From Urechis unicinctus (Eukaryota; Annelida; Polychaeta; Xenopneusta; Urechidae): a DNA stretch of 64,000 nucleotides. Position numbers and translations under genes: made by a program. The stretch's first letter is position 1. Every line of letters starts with the position of its first letter. This document shows, one piece after another, positions 13,401 through 25,300 of the stretch. The DNA lies in assembly GCA_034190875.2 (NCBI GenBank), contig CM067345.1, positions 23,996,438 through 24,060,437 on the forward strand, read 5' to 3'. The notes beneath the pieces were generated by a model. The model saw only the letters and a program-made list of their open reading frames with translations, was not told the DNA's origin and ran no database searches.

Positions 13401-16400
13401 GCAACCTTTCAGGGTAGTTTTCAGTGCTGACTGCATACGTTCCATATATTGCTCATTTTTGGTTTTATTTTGAAAATGCAAAATGAGGCGTACAATAAAA
13501 ATGTGATTGATGGGAGACATTTGGGTGAGGAAATATTGCGATCTATGCAAGGAATTGAAATGTTCCTCCACTACTTGGCTATTTACAAAGCCTTGCAACT
13601 GTGTCACTATATCCAGGCGTCTCATAATGTCTTCCTCAACAGAAGAATTCTCCTGATGGAATTTGTCAAATGCTGCAAAATGGGAGTCGCTTCCAGTTAC
13701 AGGGTGTCTTCTGTTGATGGTATAGTCATGATCATGGAAACATGTGTCTACATCCAGTTGTGGGAAGTTTAACTCTGGAATATTTAGTAGCAACTTTCCC
13801 TCTTTAGCCTTTCTCAGGTTTTCCTCTGACGCTTCATCAAATCCACCTTCGTTAGGATGGTACATGTGGCCATTCCTCTTGTTGCCATGACGTGCAAAGA
13901 AGCTGGGTATGTCACTGACATGTATTGTGGGTTGGTGTTTTAAGGACAATATCAGGTCGACATGATCCTGAGGACTTTCACCTCTAAGCAAAAACTTATG
14001 GTCATACACTATACCATGAGGACAGCATGCCACCAGGATACCACCTGTAATATTACACAAGCACAGCAAGATAAGACATTTGTACAATTAAATTAGAGCT
14101 GAAATCATAAAGAAGGTTATAAACGAAAAGTTCTATAGTTTTTTGATAAGGAAGTAAGGGAGACCTGAGTTTCCAGAGAATTTGGTGAACACTTTGTTGA
14201 AGTATTTGGTCATTGATTTTTTCTTCTTTATTCTGCTAAGACATTCATGCCTTTGTCAGATACATTAATTGATCTGCACACTTTCCGTATTTCACTCAAC
14301 TGAAATGCACACATCAATGATAAAGAAATTCAAAATCATTACGTTAGAAGCAGAATAATAAGAAGCATCTTATTGTGTAGAGCGGCAGGTGAGTTTTACA
14401 GCCTCTACATTTGCTATTGGTATGACAAGCAAATACAGAAGATCAATACTAAGACAGTAAGTGATGTAAAGTAACTGAGTTTGCAATCAGAAAATTTTTG
14501 TTCATTTGTTTGACCACCAAAGACAAAATGCAGGTTCCATGATTGCTTCTTATCAAGCCATCAGATGTTAGAACTGAAGTCCTTCCAAGATTATGTGTAT
14601 GTTACATTAATCATATCAGCATCACCCCACATAAATGTGATATACAGTTTTTAGTCATGGCATTTAATACATGGTCAAGTGCTATGCAATGATGATCTGT
14701 GCTACATATTTACAACCAAGATAACTTACAGTAAAAACAAATTGATTTGACAAAGAACTACGGTATTAACTTACCCCGCCAGACAACTTTAAAGAAATTA
14801 AGTAAAAGATCATTTATAAATAGTAAACATATGGATTGGTAAGAGAAATGAACAAATGCATAAGGTGTATATCAAATTTGTTAATATACACATGAGGCTG
14901 CATTGTAACGTACCTTCTTTTCAGTCATCAGTTCCAACAAAAGGTCCTCCGAAAGGTCTAATTTGCTCTCATCTGATCCTTAGGACACAGTGGATTTGCC
15001 ACCTTATTATACTCAGTGTTGAATACCTCATCATCACGTCGTGCATCACCCAGATAAGGAGCCCAAAAGTCGTAAGATGGTCGAATGGCATTGTCAGATT
15101 TGTCTGTAAAAAATGTATTTTGCTTACTACCTAACTCAACATAGTACTGAACAGCAGGTTACCAGTTATCAAGGTTCACACACAATAGTGTTAATTCGTA
15201 CCACTGAGTTATGTATTGATTGGAATATATATAAATCTGTATTGCATAAACCTAAATGTCCAGCAGCCAAAATCTGAAGCCGTGTTTGCTCCCAGAAGTC
15301 CTTCTGATTAACTAGCTCCTTAGCTCTGTCCAAACCATGAATACTGTCCACTAACAATAGTTTATTTTAGAACAATTATTGATCAAACAATTTATAGATG
15401 ATATTCATTATGCCAGTTCATCTAATTAACCCTGGTCTTGTGAATCATAATTTGAAAACAAACATGAGCCATATTTATATTTGCAGCTATTCCTTTAAGT
15501 TACATCTAACTTGTGTATGCATGTTAATCATAAAAAGTAAAAATGATTGATAAAAATAACACGGAACAAATAAACCTACTAGTCAGTTTGAAACAACATT
15601 TTTTGTTGACATCCTGATGAGGACAGGAGGGTACATTCCACAATACACACATACAAAATCATATGTGTGGTCGCAGAGGGCTTCAAATTGGAGGTAGGCT
15701 CGGAGTAAATCACCATGTGGAGGATAATCTAGTCCATTGAAAAGTTTGAGCTTTTCTAGTTCACGAGCAATTGCAGTATGGCCCTGTAAACATAACAATA
15801 GGATTCAATGAATTGACACATAGTGCTCACAATAACTAATATTTTCAATGAATTTGAAATTTATCGAGTGCACATGCTTTCACCTGAACACAACATCGAA
15901 GCCAAAGGCATAATCTCTGGGTTAGCACAATTCTATTATTGTAATTGTGCAACCCATCAGCAGAACTGTGGTAGCGAATGAAGTGGCCACAAGAAGGGCA
16001 CTCCTTGTTGTACATCTTGATTCCTTTGGGAAAAAATGGGGGATTAAACTTACAAATGACATCAACAAAACATCAACAACACCCAATTATGGAAGATAAA
16101 AGCATTTGTAGCTATGTACAACAATTACCTCTCTGTATGAAGGTCTGGTCCACAAGTACACCGTTCTCGGTCGCTAGTCTTGTTTGAGGCCACAATCACA
16201 CCAAGGACAATCAATTTCTGATGGTATCAGATCAGCTAATTCACGAGTCATATCAACCTCTACATGATTATTCAGAGAGTGGTCAAAACTAGCAAGGTAC
16301 TTTAACCAGTCCGTCATAAATTTGTTTTCTTCTGTTGCTGATTGTACATTTGGAGACTCAGTAGCATCTGTGAGGTTCATGGCCCAGCGCACAACAGCTT

Positions 16401-17113
16401 TGTGAGGACAGTTGTGTTTGGAGCCCACACATGGGCATGTCAGAGCCCCCTTTGCATATGTCACCAACGTCCTTCCCAACTGGCACTAGTGTTTAGTGGT
16501 ACCAGTAAACACTGAAAATGGCATGATGTAGTTGCATGAGGCCATTTAACAACAAGAGGTGACTGCTGCCTTTGTGCCTGCTGTTCCAGTTTTTCAACAG
16601 CTTTATGCATTTTTTGCGACATAGATACCTTACTTATATCACACAATGCATAAGGATTGGCATCATTTGGCACATTTATTATGCTACTTATGTGTTCACA
16701 TGTAAAGTTCTGCTTTCCTTTGCCAGCTGAATAAGAAATTTGCTGACATCCAACCTCAGGACAATGCATTCCAGGGTTTTTTCCATAATTTTGTAGTTTG
16801 CAGTGAATAGGATAGCCGCCACCAGGCCCAGTACTTTTTGGAACAAGAAAAATGCCTCTTGTGCCATCAACACAACAATTTTCCTTTGATGTGGGTGCTG
16901 AATTTTTGTGCATTCCTGTGTGTCGCTTTATATTTTTTTTGAGATGTTCACACCACAAATGATACATTTCACCTTTGGATGACTGGTAAAGATGAGGCTT
17001 TGCTCATATATTTTTGTTGAGTTAGAAGCACTAGCTTCACAGGGTTCGGTCTCTGGTGGCTGGTTTGGCAGTATGGTGACATTATCCTTGGTTGAGGTCT
17101 CCATTATTTGCAA
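10415..17113 (-). pseudogene. KDZ-type transposase with CxC clusters, SENP/Ulp1-like protease and PHD-like end
   Basis: Coding blocks in order are about 16130-17113, 15880-16030, 15590-15785, 15240-15357, 14960-15105, 13350-14050, 12590-12705, 12105-12230, 11926-12002, 11718-11800, 11440-11600, 10852-10950, 10630-10700 and 10415-10503. The N terminus has a C2H2-like finger, a SWIM-like CPCVGSKHNCPHK and a cysteine cluster (KECPSCGHFIRY, DFVCVYCGMYPPVL). The core carries ACCPHGIVYDHKFLLRGESP, HVSDIPSFFARHG and a later VVEEHF. A C48-type protease follows (GGAHWTSVVG, YYDSYGE, QSDAHNCGVYALG). The end is PHD-like (YCVRCGKDSGE, then GTCVKCCSKFHLTC). Introns are plausible but unproven. At least three frame breaks and one stop lie in the first block, so I treat it as a decayed copy. 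CxC plus C48 protease is characteristic of KDZ elements. Confidence 0.75.
12830..13240. repeat. 183-bp tandem repeat (about 2.3 units) in a transposase intron
   Basis: Two full units and part of a third, above 90% identical. The period of 183 bases is a multiple of three, and the array is open in one frame on each strand (188 codons on plus, 171 on minus). It sits between two transposase exons. I judge it an intronic tandem duplication; coding use is not supported by any recognised motif. Confidence 0.85.
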
Positions 17114-17149
17114 TTCACTTGTTTTGAGTGGATATGATTGGTTGTCTAT

Positions 17150-17589
17150 GTGTGCTGGTTGGGTCTCCTCCTTGCCTCAGTAGTCTATATGTGCTGGTTG
17201 GGTCTCCTCCTTACCTTATTAGTCTATGTGTGTTGGCTGGGTCTCCTCCTTGCCTCAGTTGTCTGTGTATGTTGGTTGGGTCTCCTCCTTGCCTCAGTAG
17301 TCTATGTGTGTTGGCTGGGTCTCCTCCTTGCCTCATTAGTCTATGTGTGTTAGTTGGGTCTCCTCCTTGCCTCATTAGTCTATTTGTGTTGGTTGGGTCT
17401 CCTCCTTGCCTCATTAGTCTATGTGTGTTGGTTGGGTCTCCTCCTTGGCTCAGTTGTCTATATCTGCTGGTTGGGTCTCCTCCTCGCCTCATTAGTCTAT
17501 GTGTGTTGGTTGGGTCTCCTCCTTGCCTCATTAGTCTATTTGTGCTGGTTGGGTCTCCTCCTTGCCTCATTAGTCTATTTGTGTTGGTT
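17150..17589 (-). repeat. 39-bp minisatellite, right array, proximal part (about 11 units)
   Basis: Same unit as the left array in the opposite orientation, reading GGTTGGGTCTCCTCCTTGCC on the plus strand. It is interrupted at 17590 by a 2.2-kb insertion and resumes at 19802. Confidence 0.95.
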
Positions 17590-19801
17590 CCCAGTGGGCA
17601 CAACACGTGGAATCCACGTGGAAATCATGTGGATTTTTGTGAATTGGTGGATCCACGTGTTTTCACGTGATATCCACGTGGATCTATGGTTGACGTGTCA
17701 AAAACACGTGGAAAAGGGTCTCCTCCTTTTTTTTTCAGTTTATCAGAAATTGGCCATGTCTAGGCTTGTGCTAGATGCTAGATATGCCAAGATATAGTGG
17801 GTTTCACAACTTTTGGTGCTATCGATCTATGAGCTCTGGGGATGATGACGGTTTTTGGCTTTCATCTGCTTAGTCTCCTCCTTAATGAGTCAAATAGTCT
17901 ATTCGAACCCGTGTGTTGGTTGATTGGTTTGCTGCTCCTCCTTGGGAATTCATTTGCTATATCAAGTTAGTCATATTTGTGAAAATAAGTTTACTCAAGT
18001 AGCTGTTGCTTGCCGTATAAAATGTCTTCATGGTTTATGATTTTATATGCTCATTGGTGCATGAAACCTGTATTATCGCTCTCAGCAAAAAGTGCTCAGT
18101 TAGTTGCAGGGAAAGGCTGTAGCACGCCTCGTGGTTTTTGGAGGCTTGCTCCTTAATACACCACAACCATCTTATACACACGCCATGGTTCATCTGGTTC
18201 ATCTGTCAGTCCATCTCACAGTCATCGTTCATCTGTCAGTCTAGCTCTGGTTTGTAACTGAATTTATACCAGACGTCTTGTAGGGCTATGTGTAATCGTT
18301 GTCAGTCCATCTCACAGTCATCGTTGTTCACACGGTCGTCTCTCAGTCCTCATGGCTCATCTGTCCTCATTCTAGCAGTCGTCGGTTGAGCAATGATGGT
18401 TTTCCTTTAACATTGCACATGTGAATATTTTTCTTTAAATATTTTCTCTGTTTTAATGGTTTATGAGTCAGCAGCATAGTAATTGAACACTGTTAGCTTG
18501 CCTCTGCAAATCAGGGATATACTGAACAGGCAGGAGAGGAGAGAGCTGGGCCGATTGGCAAAATGCTTCCTGAAGCTGTGCAGATGAACAGCCCTGAGAA
18601 ACTTACATTTAAATGAGCAACCAGAGAAAGAATTTGTGGGTATGTAAAATTGCAGGGAGGAGTGGGCATTAGATCTAATAAACAGCAATGAAATATTTTC
18701 TCATTTTTGTGTCAGTTTCAGAAGTGTATGAAAATCATTGTGCATATACGATGAACGATTTGACAAGCAGGTAGATTCTCTATGTATATGATGTGATCCA
18801 AACAACTTGCACTATGCATTTGTTGAATAATTGTATTCATTCAGACATATTGCTTGCAGATTAATCACTAATTCCCTGCAGTGCAAACATGAACGGGTCA
18901 GGTGACAAAGCCAGCTTTGAGAAAATGGCACTCTGCAAATTAATGATTGGCTAATTACTATTACTGTGCAGAAAGTGTAGTGAAGAGTCATGGGTTCACC
19001 GAGGCTGCTGTTAATGTCTTTCTAGCCAACCGACTAAGGAATGCACCCAAGAGAAGTTTAAATATTGCCTATTGGTAATGATTGTTGATTTACTCACACA
19101 TTTATATTTTTCATAGATTTGACTAGATCGTTTACTTAAAGAGCCACTTACATGCAAAATTCAAATTTGTGTTGTCATCTAATTATGAAGATGATTTTGT
19201 GACATTTGACAACAGTATGACTGAGATGTCATAACTGGTTGCCGATATTACCGATCAAACTCGCAGACTTTCCTGTATGAAGTCATCAAACTCATTCACT
19301 CACTTTCGTTTACTTTATTGACTGATTTGTGTCAATTAGGTGACGTCACCCAGAAAGTCACTTAAAAATTATCATCAAAATGCGATAACAAAAATTCGGT
19401 TTTGCATTTCAGTGGCCTTTTAAGTACATTTTATAATTTGCATTTTATTAGGGTGAAAGTAAATCATGTTATATCTGTGTACATGCTCATGCATGTAGTG
19501 ACCGGTTAATGTGTTTCAATAATTTATGTTGACATTTACTCGTAATGTTTAAAACATGTTTAATATTTTTATTTGTATCATGTAGCACTTATAGTTGGAT
19601 ATTCCAATGATCTTGTGAAATATATTAAAAAACAAAAAATTACTAAAGAGGAAGTAAAAACCACCTGATACAGATATTTTGTATCGTTGAATTTAGGTGG
19701 AAGAGCACACGTGTTTTCCACGTGACGCGTATTATCTATGTGAATTACACCAGTTTCTCCACGTATTTTCCACGTGGATTCCACGTGTTGTGCCCACTGG
19801 G
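17590..19801. mobile_element. 2.2-kb element with 35-bp perfect terminal inverted repeats
   Basis: Both ends begin CCCAGTGGGCACAACACG when read inward, and the first 35 bases are identical, including two GTGGA/TCCAC palindromic steps. Subterminal DNA on both sides is rich in CACGTG and CCACGTGG. The host unit reads through if TT (17588-17589 and 19802-19803) is taken as a 2-bp target duplication. No transposase frame was found inside, so it is non-autonomous. The superfamily is not assigned; 2-bp duplications occur in ISL2EU-like elements among others. Confidence 0.85.
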
Positions 19802-19945
19802 TTGGGTCTCCTCCTTGCCTCAGTTGTCTATGTGTGCTGGTTGGGTCTCCTCCTTGCCTCAGTTGTCTATTTGTGCTGGTTAGGTCTTGTTGTATATATT
19901 TATATTACCGTCCGACAGTGGCTAATCCTATCCTTGTCTCATTAT
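19802..19945 (-). repeat. 39-bp minisatellite, distal part, broken by a micro-hairpin relic
   Basis: Two clear units continue the right array. The last unit is disrupted at about 19888-19924 by TTGTATATATTTATATTACC, the core of the micro-hairpin family. It then resumes as TCCTTGTCTCATTA. No clean target duplication is visible for this insertion. Confidence 0.7.
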
Positions 19946-20881
19946 TACGGAGTGTAAATACCCTATTAAAATTGACTGTTTGTGTCTGTTTTTAATTTAT
20001 TTGGGATATAAAAGAGATCACTAGAATTCCCACTAGTCGAGCGTACGATATTAAAACACTTATGCATGATGGTCTATGTTTTGTCTGAAACTGGCTAGTT
20101 AGAATACTTTAGGCTACCTCTACATAAGGTTACAAGTTAACACATTATAATTGAATGTACTGGCCAATACTATGATATTATTGGTCAATATTTCTACCAC
20201 AGATGCTTTCATTTTATCCGGTTGATGTGAGTGTTGAAGCCATGTACCATATTCAAAAAGAATAGCTGAGAAATATTATGCAACATCACAACGCCCATAG
20301 GCCATACTCGACAAATTGAATTCATTCGAACAAATAATTAATTTCATCAATATAACAAACATGTTGGTAACGAATATAAGAAATGTATCATACATATGAT
20401 AATAATTAAGAAATTGTAATTTATTTAAACGACATTTATCTTTACAACTATCCATGGACTGATTTCTCTGATTTAGCCTGGTTTCTCTGATTGAGCTATG
20501 AGTTAGCAACTAAATGCTAACAGCATACTGTGGGCGCGAATTCGGGGCAAACGTTATGATTGGCTAATGAAATATTACCATAATTTATGCTTAACGTTAT
20601 GATGACAACGCTGAAAAAATGTATGATCCCCGGCATGTTCGTTGGGTCTGACCCAGTGAGCACGGTCGTGTTAGTTGGGTCGCCTCATCTCTTCGCTGAA
20701 CTCACTCTTGTATCGATCAAGATTGAGTGATACTTTTCAATTGCGAATATCCTCGAACGTTCCAGGTGATCGAACGAAAGAACCTTCATGCATCATACCT
20801 GCTGAGTTGAATATTTTCCTTAAATAAGGTATGTGTCATTCACCAGTATCATTCGAATCATGTTCTGCAGCAGTGAGTTGA
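19946..20881. other. Intergenic, possible promoter side of TCP11L1
   Basis: No exon was recognised. An inverted CCAAT box (GATTGGCTAATG) lies near 20560 in a slightly GC-richer patch (20520-20760), which could be a promoter. A short CCCAGTGAGCAC motif at about 20652 resembles transposon termini but has no inverted partner. Confidence 0.35.
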
Positions 20882-20890
20882 GGTGACAAC

Positions 20891-20963
20891 TACAAGACGT
20901 CTCAGTATTTATAATTATATCTATATATACCCTGATAACTATATTACCGTTCGACCGGAGCTA
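20891..20963. mobile_element. Micro-hairpin element, copy C (73 bp)
   Basis: The copy runs from TACAAGACGTCTCAG to ATATTACCGTTCGACCGG and AGCTA. It is flanked by GGTGACAAC (20882-20890) and GATGACAAC (20964-20972), a 9-bp target duplication with one mismatch. Confidence 0.65.
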
Positions 20964-21129
20964 GATGACAACGAGCCCTTATTTCTCAGTCACACCCACA
21001 GACTTCAGGCGGATCGATTAACAAGAGGGAGCACTGTCTTCCAAACTTGGTGTCAAAAGAGCTAAACTCAACTGACATAGAGCTGAGCTAACAAGTAGTT
21101 GGAAATATAGCCTGTAAACAGGTAAAGGG

Positions 21130-22162
21130 CAGGGGTAGACACTAACTTCCAGCATTCACTTGTCCCGTAGGACAAGTAAATTGTACTTGTCCCATGTGAA
21201 ACCTACTTGCCCCATAAGACATGGAAGTTCACATGGTATGTTTGTTTTTCTTGATATAAATTACAAAATCTTATGTAAAATTATTTATACTCCAATCGGT
21301 AAATGTTAAGTATCTTTAAAATTTCTGTACAGCTTTATGAAAACAGGTTTCCAAAAATATTAAATGGTACAAATCCACCCCTTGTAAATGCAAGATATTC
21401 GTGGCTTCATTCCTTCGTTGGTCGTAGCAGTTGAATTTACCAGCTGAGGTCATATTGGCCCTTAATATATATATTTTGTATTCGTTGCGCCATCAGACTC
21501 GCAGATTGACACATTGGTTGTACAACAGTCTGTTAAAACACAATGTGTTGGCTCGCGTGCTCCGTCATCGTAGCGCGGTGCGTAACGCACCAACGTCACA
21601 ACATGCATATGTAGTGTTAAATTAACAGTGCGTTAAAAACCTTTCACGAAACTCCTGCAACTAGTTCGACCTTACATCAATGTCATGACGCTAGCTAGTT
21701 ATCGAGACAATGCATACTACGACACGTAACAAGCACAGGGATTTGCATTGGCCTGCCAGCCACTATCTTCTATGTATACATAGAATATAGTGGCTGGCTG
21801 GCCAATGTAAATCCCTGTAGCAACAAGTGCCTCTGTTTTTGATTAATCGGTTATTGGTAGAATAAAGCAACTTGCGGTTAAACCGTACATGACTGAGTGA
21901 ATCTTAATTATTAGCTGTCAAAGAACTTCACCCCACACGAAACTGGCGTGTGGATCAGTGCTGTACGGTTACTGATTATTCTGTCTCACACGCTCGGATG
22001 CACATCGAAAGACGCTGAAACAGTCTTCAAGGCTTCAGTGTTTGCTTGAGATAACATTCGCGATCGGCGAAGTAATTAACATGTCCGGTCGGACAAGTAC
22101 TTGGGACTTTTCACTTGTCCCATTAGCAGAACCAAGCGGACAACCGTTAGTGTCTAGCCCTG
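21130..22162. mobile_element. hAT-like non-autonomous element, about 1.03 kb
   Basis: The left end is CAGGGGTAGACACTAAC and the right end, read inward, CAGGGCTAGACACTAAC: 16 of 17 bases. CAGGG termini are typical of hAT elements. Subterminal regions repeat ACTTGTCC and its complement GGACAAGT several times on both sides, the arrangement expected for transposase-binding sites. Flanking octamers gtaaaggg and aagggata do not match in register, so the target duplication is eroded or the ends are off. No transposase is present. Confidence 0.7.
21735..21818. repeat. 84-bp near-perfect palindrome
   Basis: Arms of 42 bases pair at 39 positions with no loop; the centre is TATGTATACATA between 21776 and 21777. 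It lies inside the hAT-like element. It can form a long hairpin or cruciform. A small-RNA precursor or a later foldback insertion are both possible. Confidence 0.9.
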
Positions 22163-22382
22163 AAGGGATATTCTCTCTGCAGTAGACTTTTGGCTATGTG
22201 ATGCCCTGTACATGTGGTGTGTACCACTACCACTGTACCAGGTTGAAATCCAAAATCTCAGAGCTAACAAAAACAACTGCTGGCTTTGTAGACAGTAGCA
22301 TGGAATGACTGTGATTTAATATTCGTTCAATGAACAGTTATTTTTTGTGATATCTGCTCTCTTAAGTGAATCAAGAAACACC

Positions 22383-25300
22383 ATGGCAGAAAAGGACACT
22401 TCACGTGGAAAACCAGAAGACAGGGATAACAAAGAAAATCCCCCAAGTGCATCCACCATTTGTTCAGGACCTGACACTAATTCAGCATCACACCCAGAAC
22501 AAAAGTCGCCACAGAATTCACCTCGTGGTAAACTACCCAGACAAGAGAATACCTCATCTGGAGATGGCAGTGGTCCTTCCAGCCCGAGATATAACATGGT
22601 TGCAGGTATTTTTTGTTTGTTTGTTTCTCCTGACCATTTAAATATTAACACATGATTCAAGCCGTGTAAGTCATACTCTTGATTCAAAGCAAGAAACCAT
22701 AGTCAATTTGTATCATCACACCATGTTTTATATTAATCTGAAGCTTGCTAATACCTACACATTAATGGCAAGCTTAAACTCATATGGTGATCCATTTGAT
22801 GAACTTCAGAGCTGAATGTTTTCTCTTACCTTTAACATGGTGTTTTAGATTAACAGCAAACTCTTTCCCATGTTTCAGCATCACCTCCAAAATTTGTTTC
22901 ATTTGATGAAATAATGAAGGCAGCCAGCGGAGTGCAGAACATGACCCTGGCTCATGAATTGGCAGTGGATAAGGACTTCAGATTTAAGAAAGTCGAATTA
23001 CCAGCCAACAGGTTTTGTAGAGTTATATATACCCTTTTTTTCAAAATAAATAGTTAAGTGAATGATAAATGATAAAATCTGTATTAGTAATAAAATAAAA
23101 GTATACGAAATTTAAATGAAAATATATACTATTTGTATGTGTGCTTGTGTGATGTAGTTTGGAGAAGCAAGTGCAAGAAGTTGTCCACAGAGTATTCTGG
23201 GATTCCCTTGAAGAACAGTTGAATGAAGACCCTCCAGATCTCAGCCAGGCTTTGTCTCTTCTCAGTGAAGTTAAGCAGGTGATAATAACATTCACGGTTT
23301 TGGTTTGACTTCCCCTCGGTAAATTTTGCATATTCTTCTTATGTTGTAAAGTAATTGTTATTTTTCAACTGCAAGTATTCCGGGTTTAAAATTAGCATTC
23401 GTGTGAATGACTAGGCCAGTGTTATACCTGTCAGACCAGCAGAAGCTTAACATTACAAAGTGTCCTGTAGAAATTCGTGTGGTTTATTGGTTGTCAGCAT
23501 TGTACCCTGCCTTTTCATGTGAGAACAAATTTAAGTTCCAGCACACCAACTGTCTTATTGTTGTTTAACACCCTACTCACTGTTAAGTGTGTGTCTTGCC
23601 ACATCCCTGCCTGCTAGTGATAGGTTTATACTTGATAAGAGAACACTCCTGAGCCTGCTCAAGGTGATCCATCAAGGGAGGGATAGTGAGGATTGGGGAG
23701 AGTGGATTATCTGATAGTACGGATACTGTGTGTGTTATTATGTTTTGAACTGTTCATCAGATGGTAGTTCTTATGCAGATTCTTGGAGAATTGATCTTGC
23801 CTAACCAGCAGCGACTGAAGGCCGTGATTGATGAATCGATAGACCTTGACCTTGTAAAACAGCAAGCAGAAAACAATACCCTTGACTTCATGGCTTATGC
23901 CGATTCTGTGATATCTTTCATGGCTAAGATGTGTGCTCCAGCAAGAGACGAAGAAGTCTCTGCATTGAGAGGCATCACAGGCATTGTACCTCTATACAGG
24001 TAGCATTTTCATACATGCTTTTGAGCATTTTGACATCTTCAATCAACAATTAGACCTCAAATGCACTTATCCAAGATTGACTCGAACACCCATAATTTCA
24101 TATTGAATATTATTTAAATAATACTTCTACAGTAGATAACATGTTGAATATGACATTGTTATCAGATGTCTTGGTTCAAACTCCAACCACTGATTTCTCA
24201 TTTCATATATCTCAACCTAACAGATCATAATGGTGTGACTTTTTTTCGTTGATTTGCAATTTTGTATGTATTTCAGACTATTTATATTTGATAAAACTTC
24301 TGGTTTTTTTTACAAACTAACATGTATATCATATTCTGTTTTGATTTTGTTCAGGTATGTAAGTGATTATTTGAGTTGATAGTATTTGTAAAACATGATG
24401 TTAATGGTTGCATTGACAGAGAAATGATGAAGGTTCTAGATGACATGAAAATGGACATGGCTAACTTCACTATCCAGCAGATGAGACCTTTTCTGCAGCA
24501 ACAATCTGTTAGTTATGAACGCACAAAGTTTGACCAGTTTCTGGAGCAGCAACAAGGTATTCTGCTGTGATCAACTCTTTCCATTATTATTTGTGTCTGA
24601 CCAAGTGAATGTGATGATTTAAGAATTAACTAATTATCAATTTCTTGGTTTTTTAAAACAGAAAATGGTGTTGATGGACTGGCTGCCACAAGATCATGGC
24701 TAGAAAGGGCTACTATTAAGTTGAGTGAGCTGCCAGGAGCTTTGTCAGGTTCGTCAACAGTCTCCCCATGGGCCATCCTCAATGCTGCCTACATGGAGCT
24801 TTTTGATTGGCCTGAAAATATTGTTTACCCAGAGGTGGGATTGTTGTTCTTCTCTAGTTGCATGGTATTGAATACATTGGAATTATATAGGACATTTTTT
24901 ACAGGTATTTAAAATTATGATGTATTGTACTCGTTTGTGATGGTTATATATTGCAGACTTTGTTGATGGATCGACAACGTTTCTGTGACCTGAGCGAGAA
25001 AGTTCAGTGGCTTACATTGGTAGCATCTTTGCTTCTCATCACGTTCAACTCTGTTGGGGCTTCAATTGCTGGCATGGCTGACCTTAAAACCAAGCTCAAG
25101 CAACACCTAACATCTATACTGGAGGGCATCCCTAGCAAGTAAGACACTTGCATGTATCTGTGAGAGTAGTCCACTGACAGCCGTCTTCCTTAGGATAAGC
25201 AATTTGTACTCTGTTATCCGTAAACTTTGGGTTGCATGTTTTTCTAATTAAATAAGCTACCATCCTTAAATATACATGGCCCCTTTCTATGTTTATTGCT

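Larger units (their letters stand above)
9391..19945 (-). mobile_element. Large KDZ-type (Zisupton-related) DNA transposon with inverted minisatellite flanks
   Basis: The span is defined by two 39-bp minisatellite arrays in opposite orientation (9395-9945, and 17150-17589 continuing at 19802-19945) around a minus-strand transposase gene. Removing the 2.2-kb insertion at 17590-19801 leaves about 14 units on each side. This points to paired subterminal regions of one element rather than chance arrays. True termini and a target duplication were not located, so both ends are approximate. The coding region has several lesions and the copy is inactive. Confidence 0.7.
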
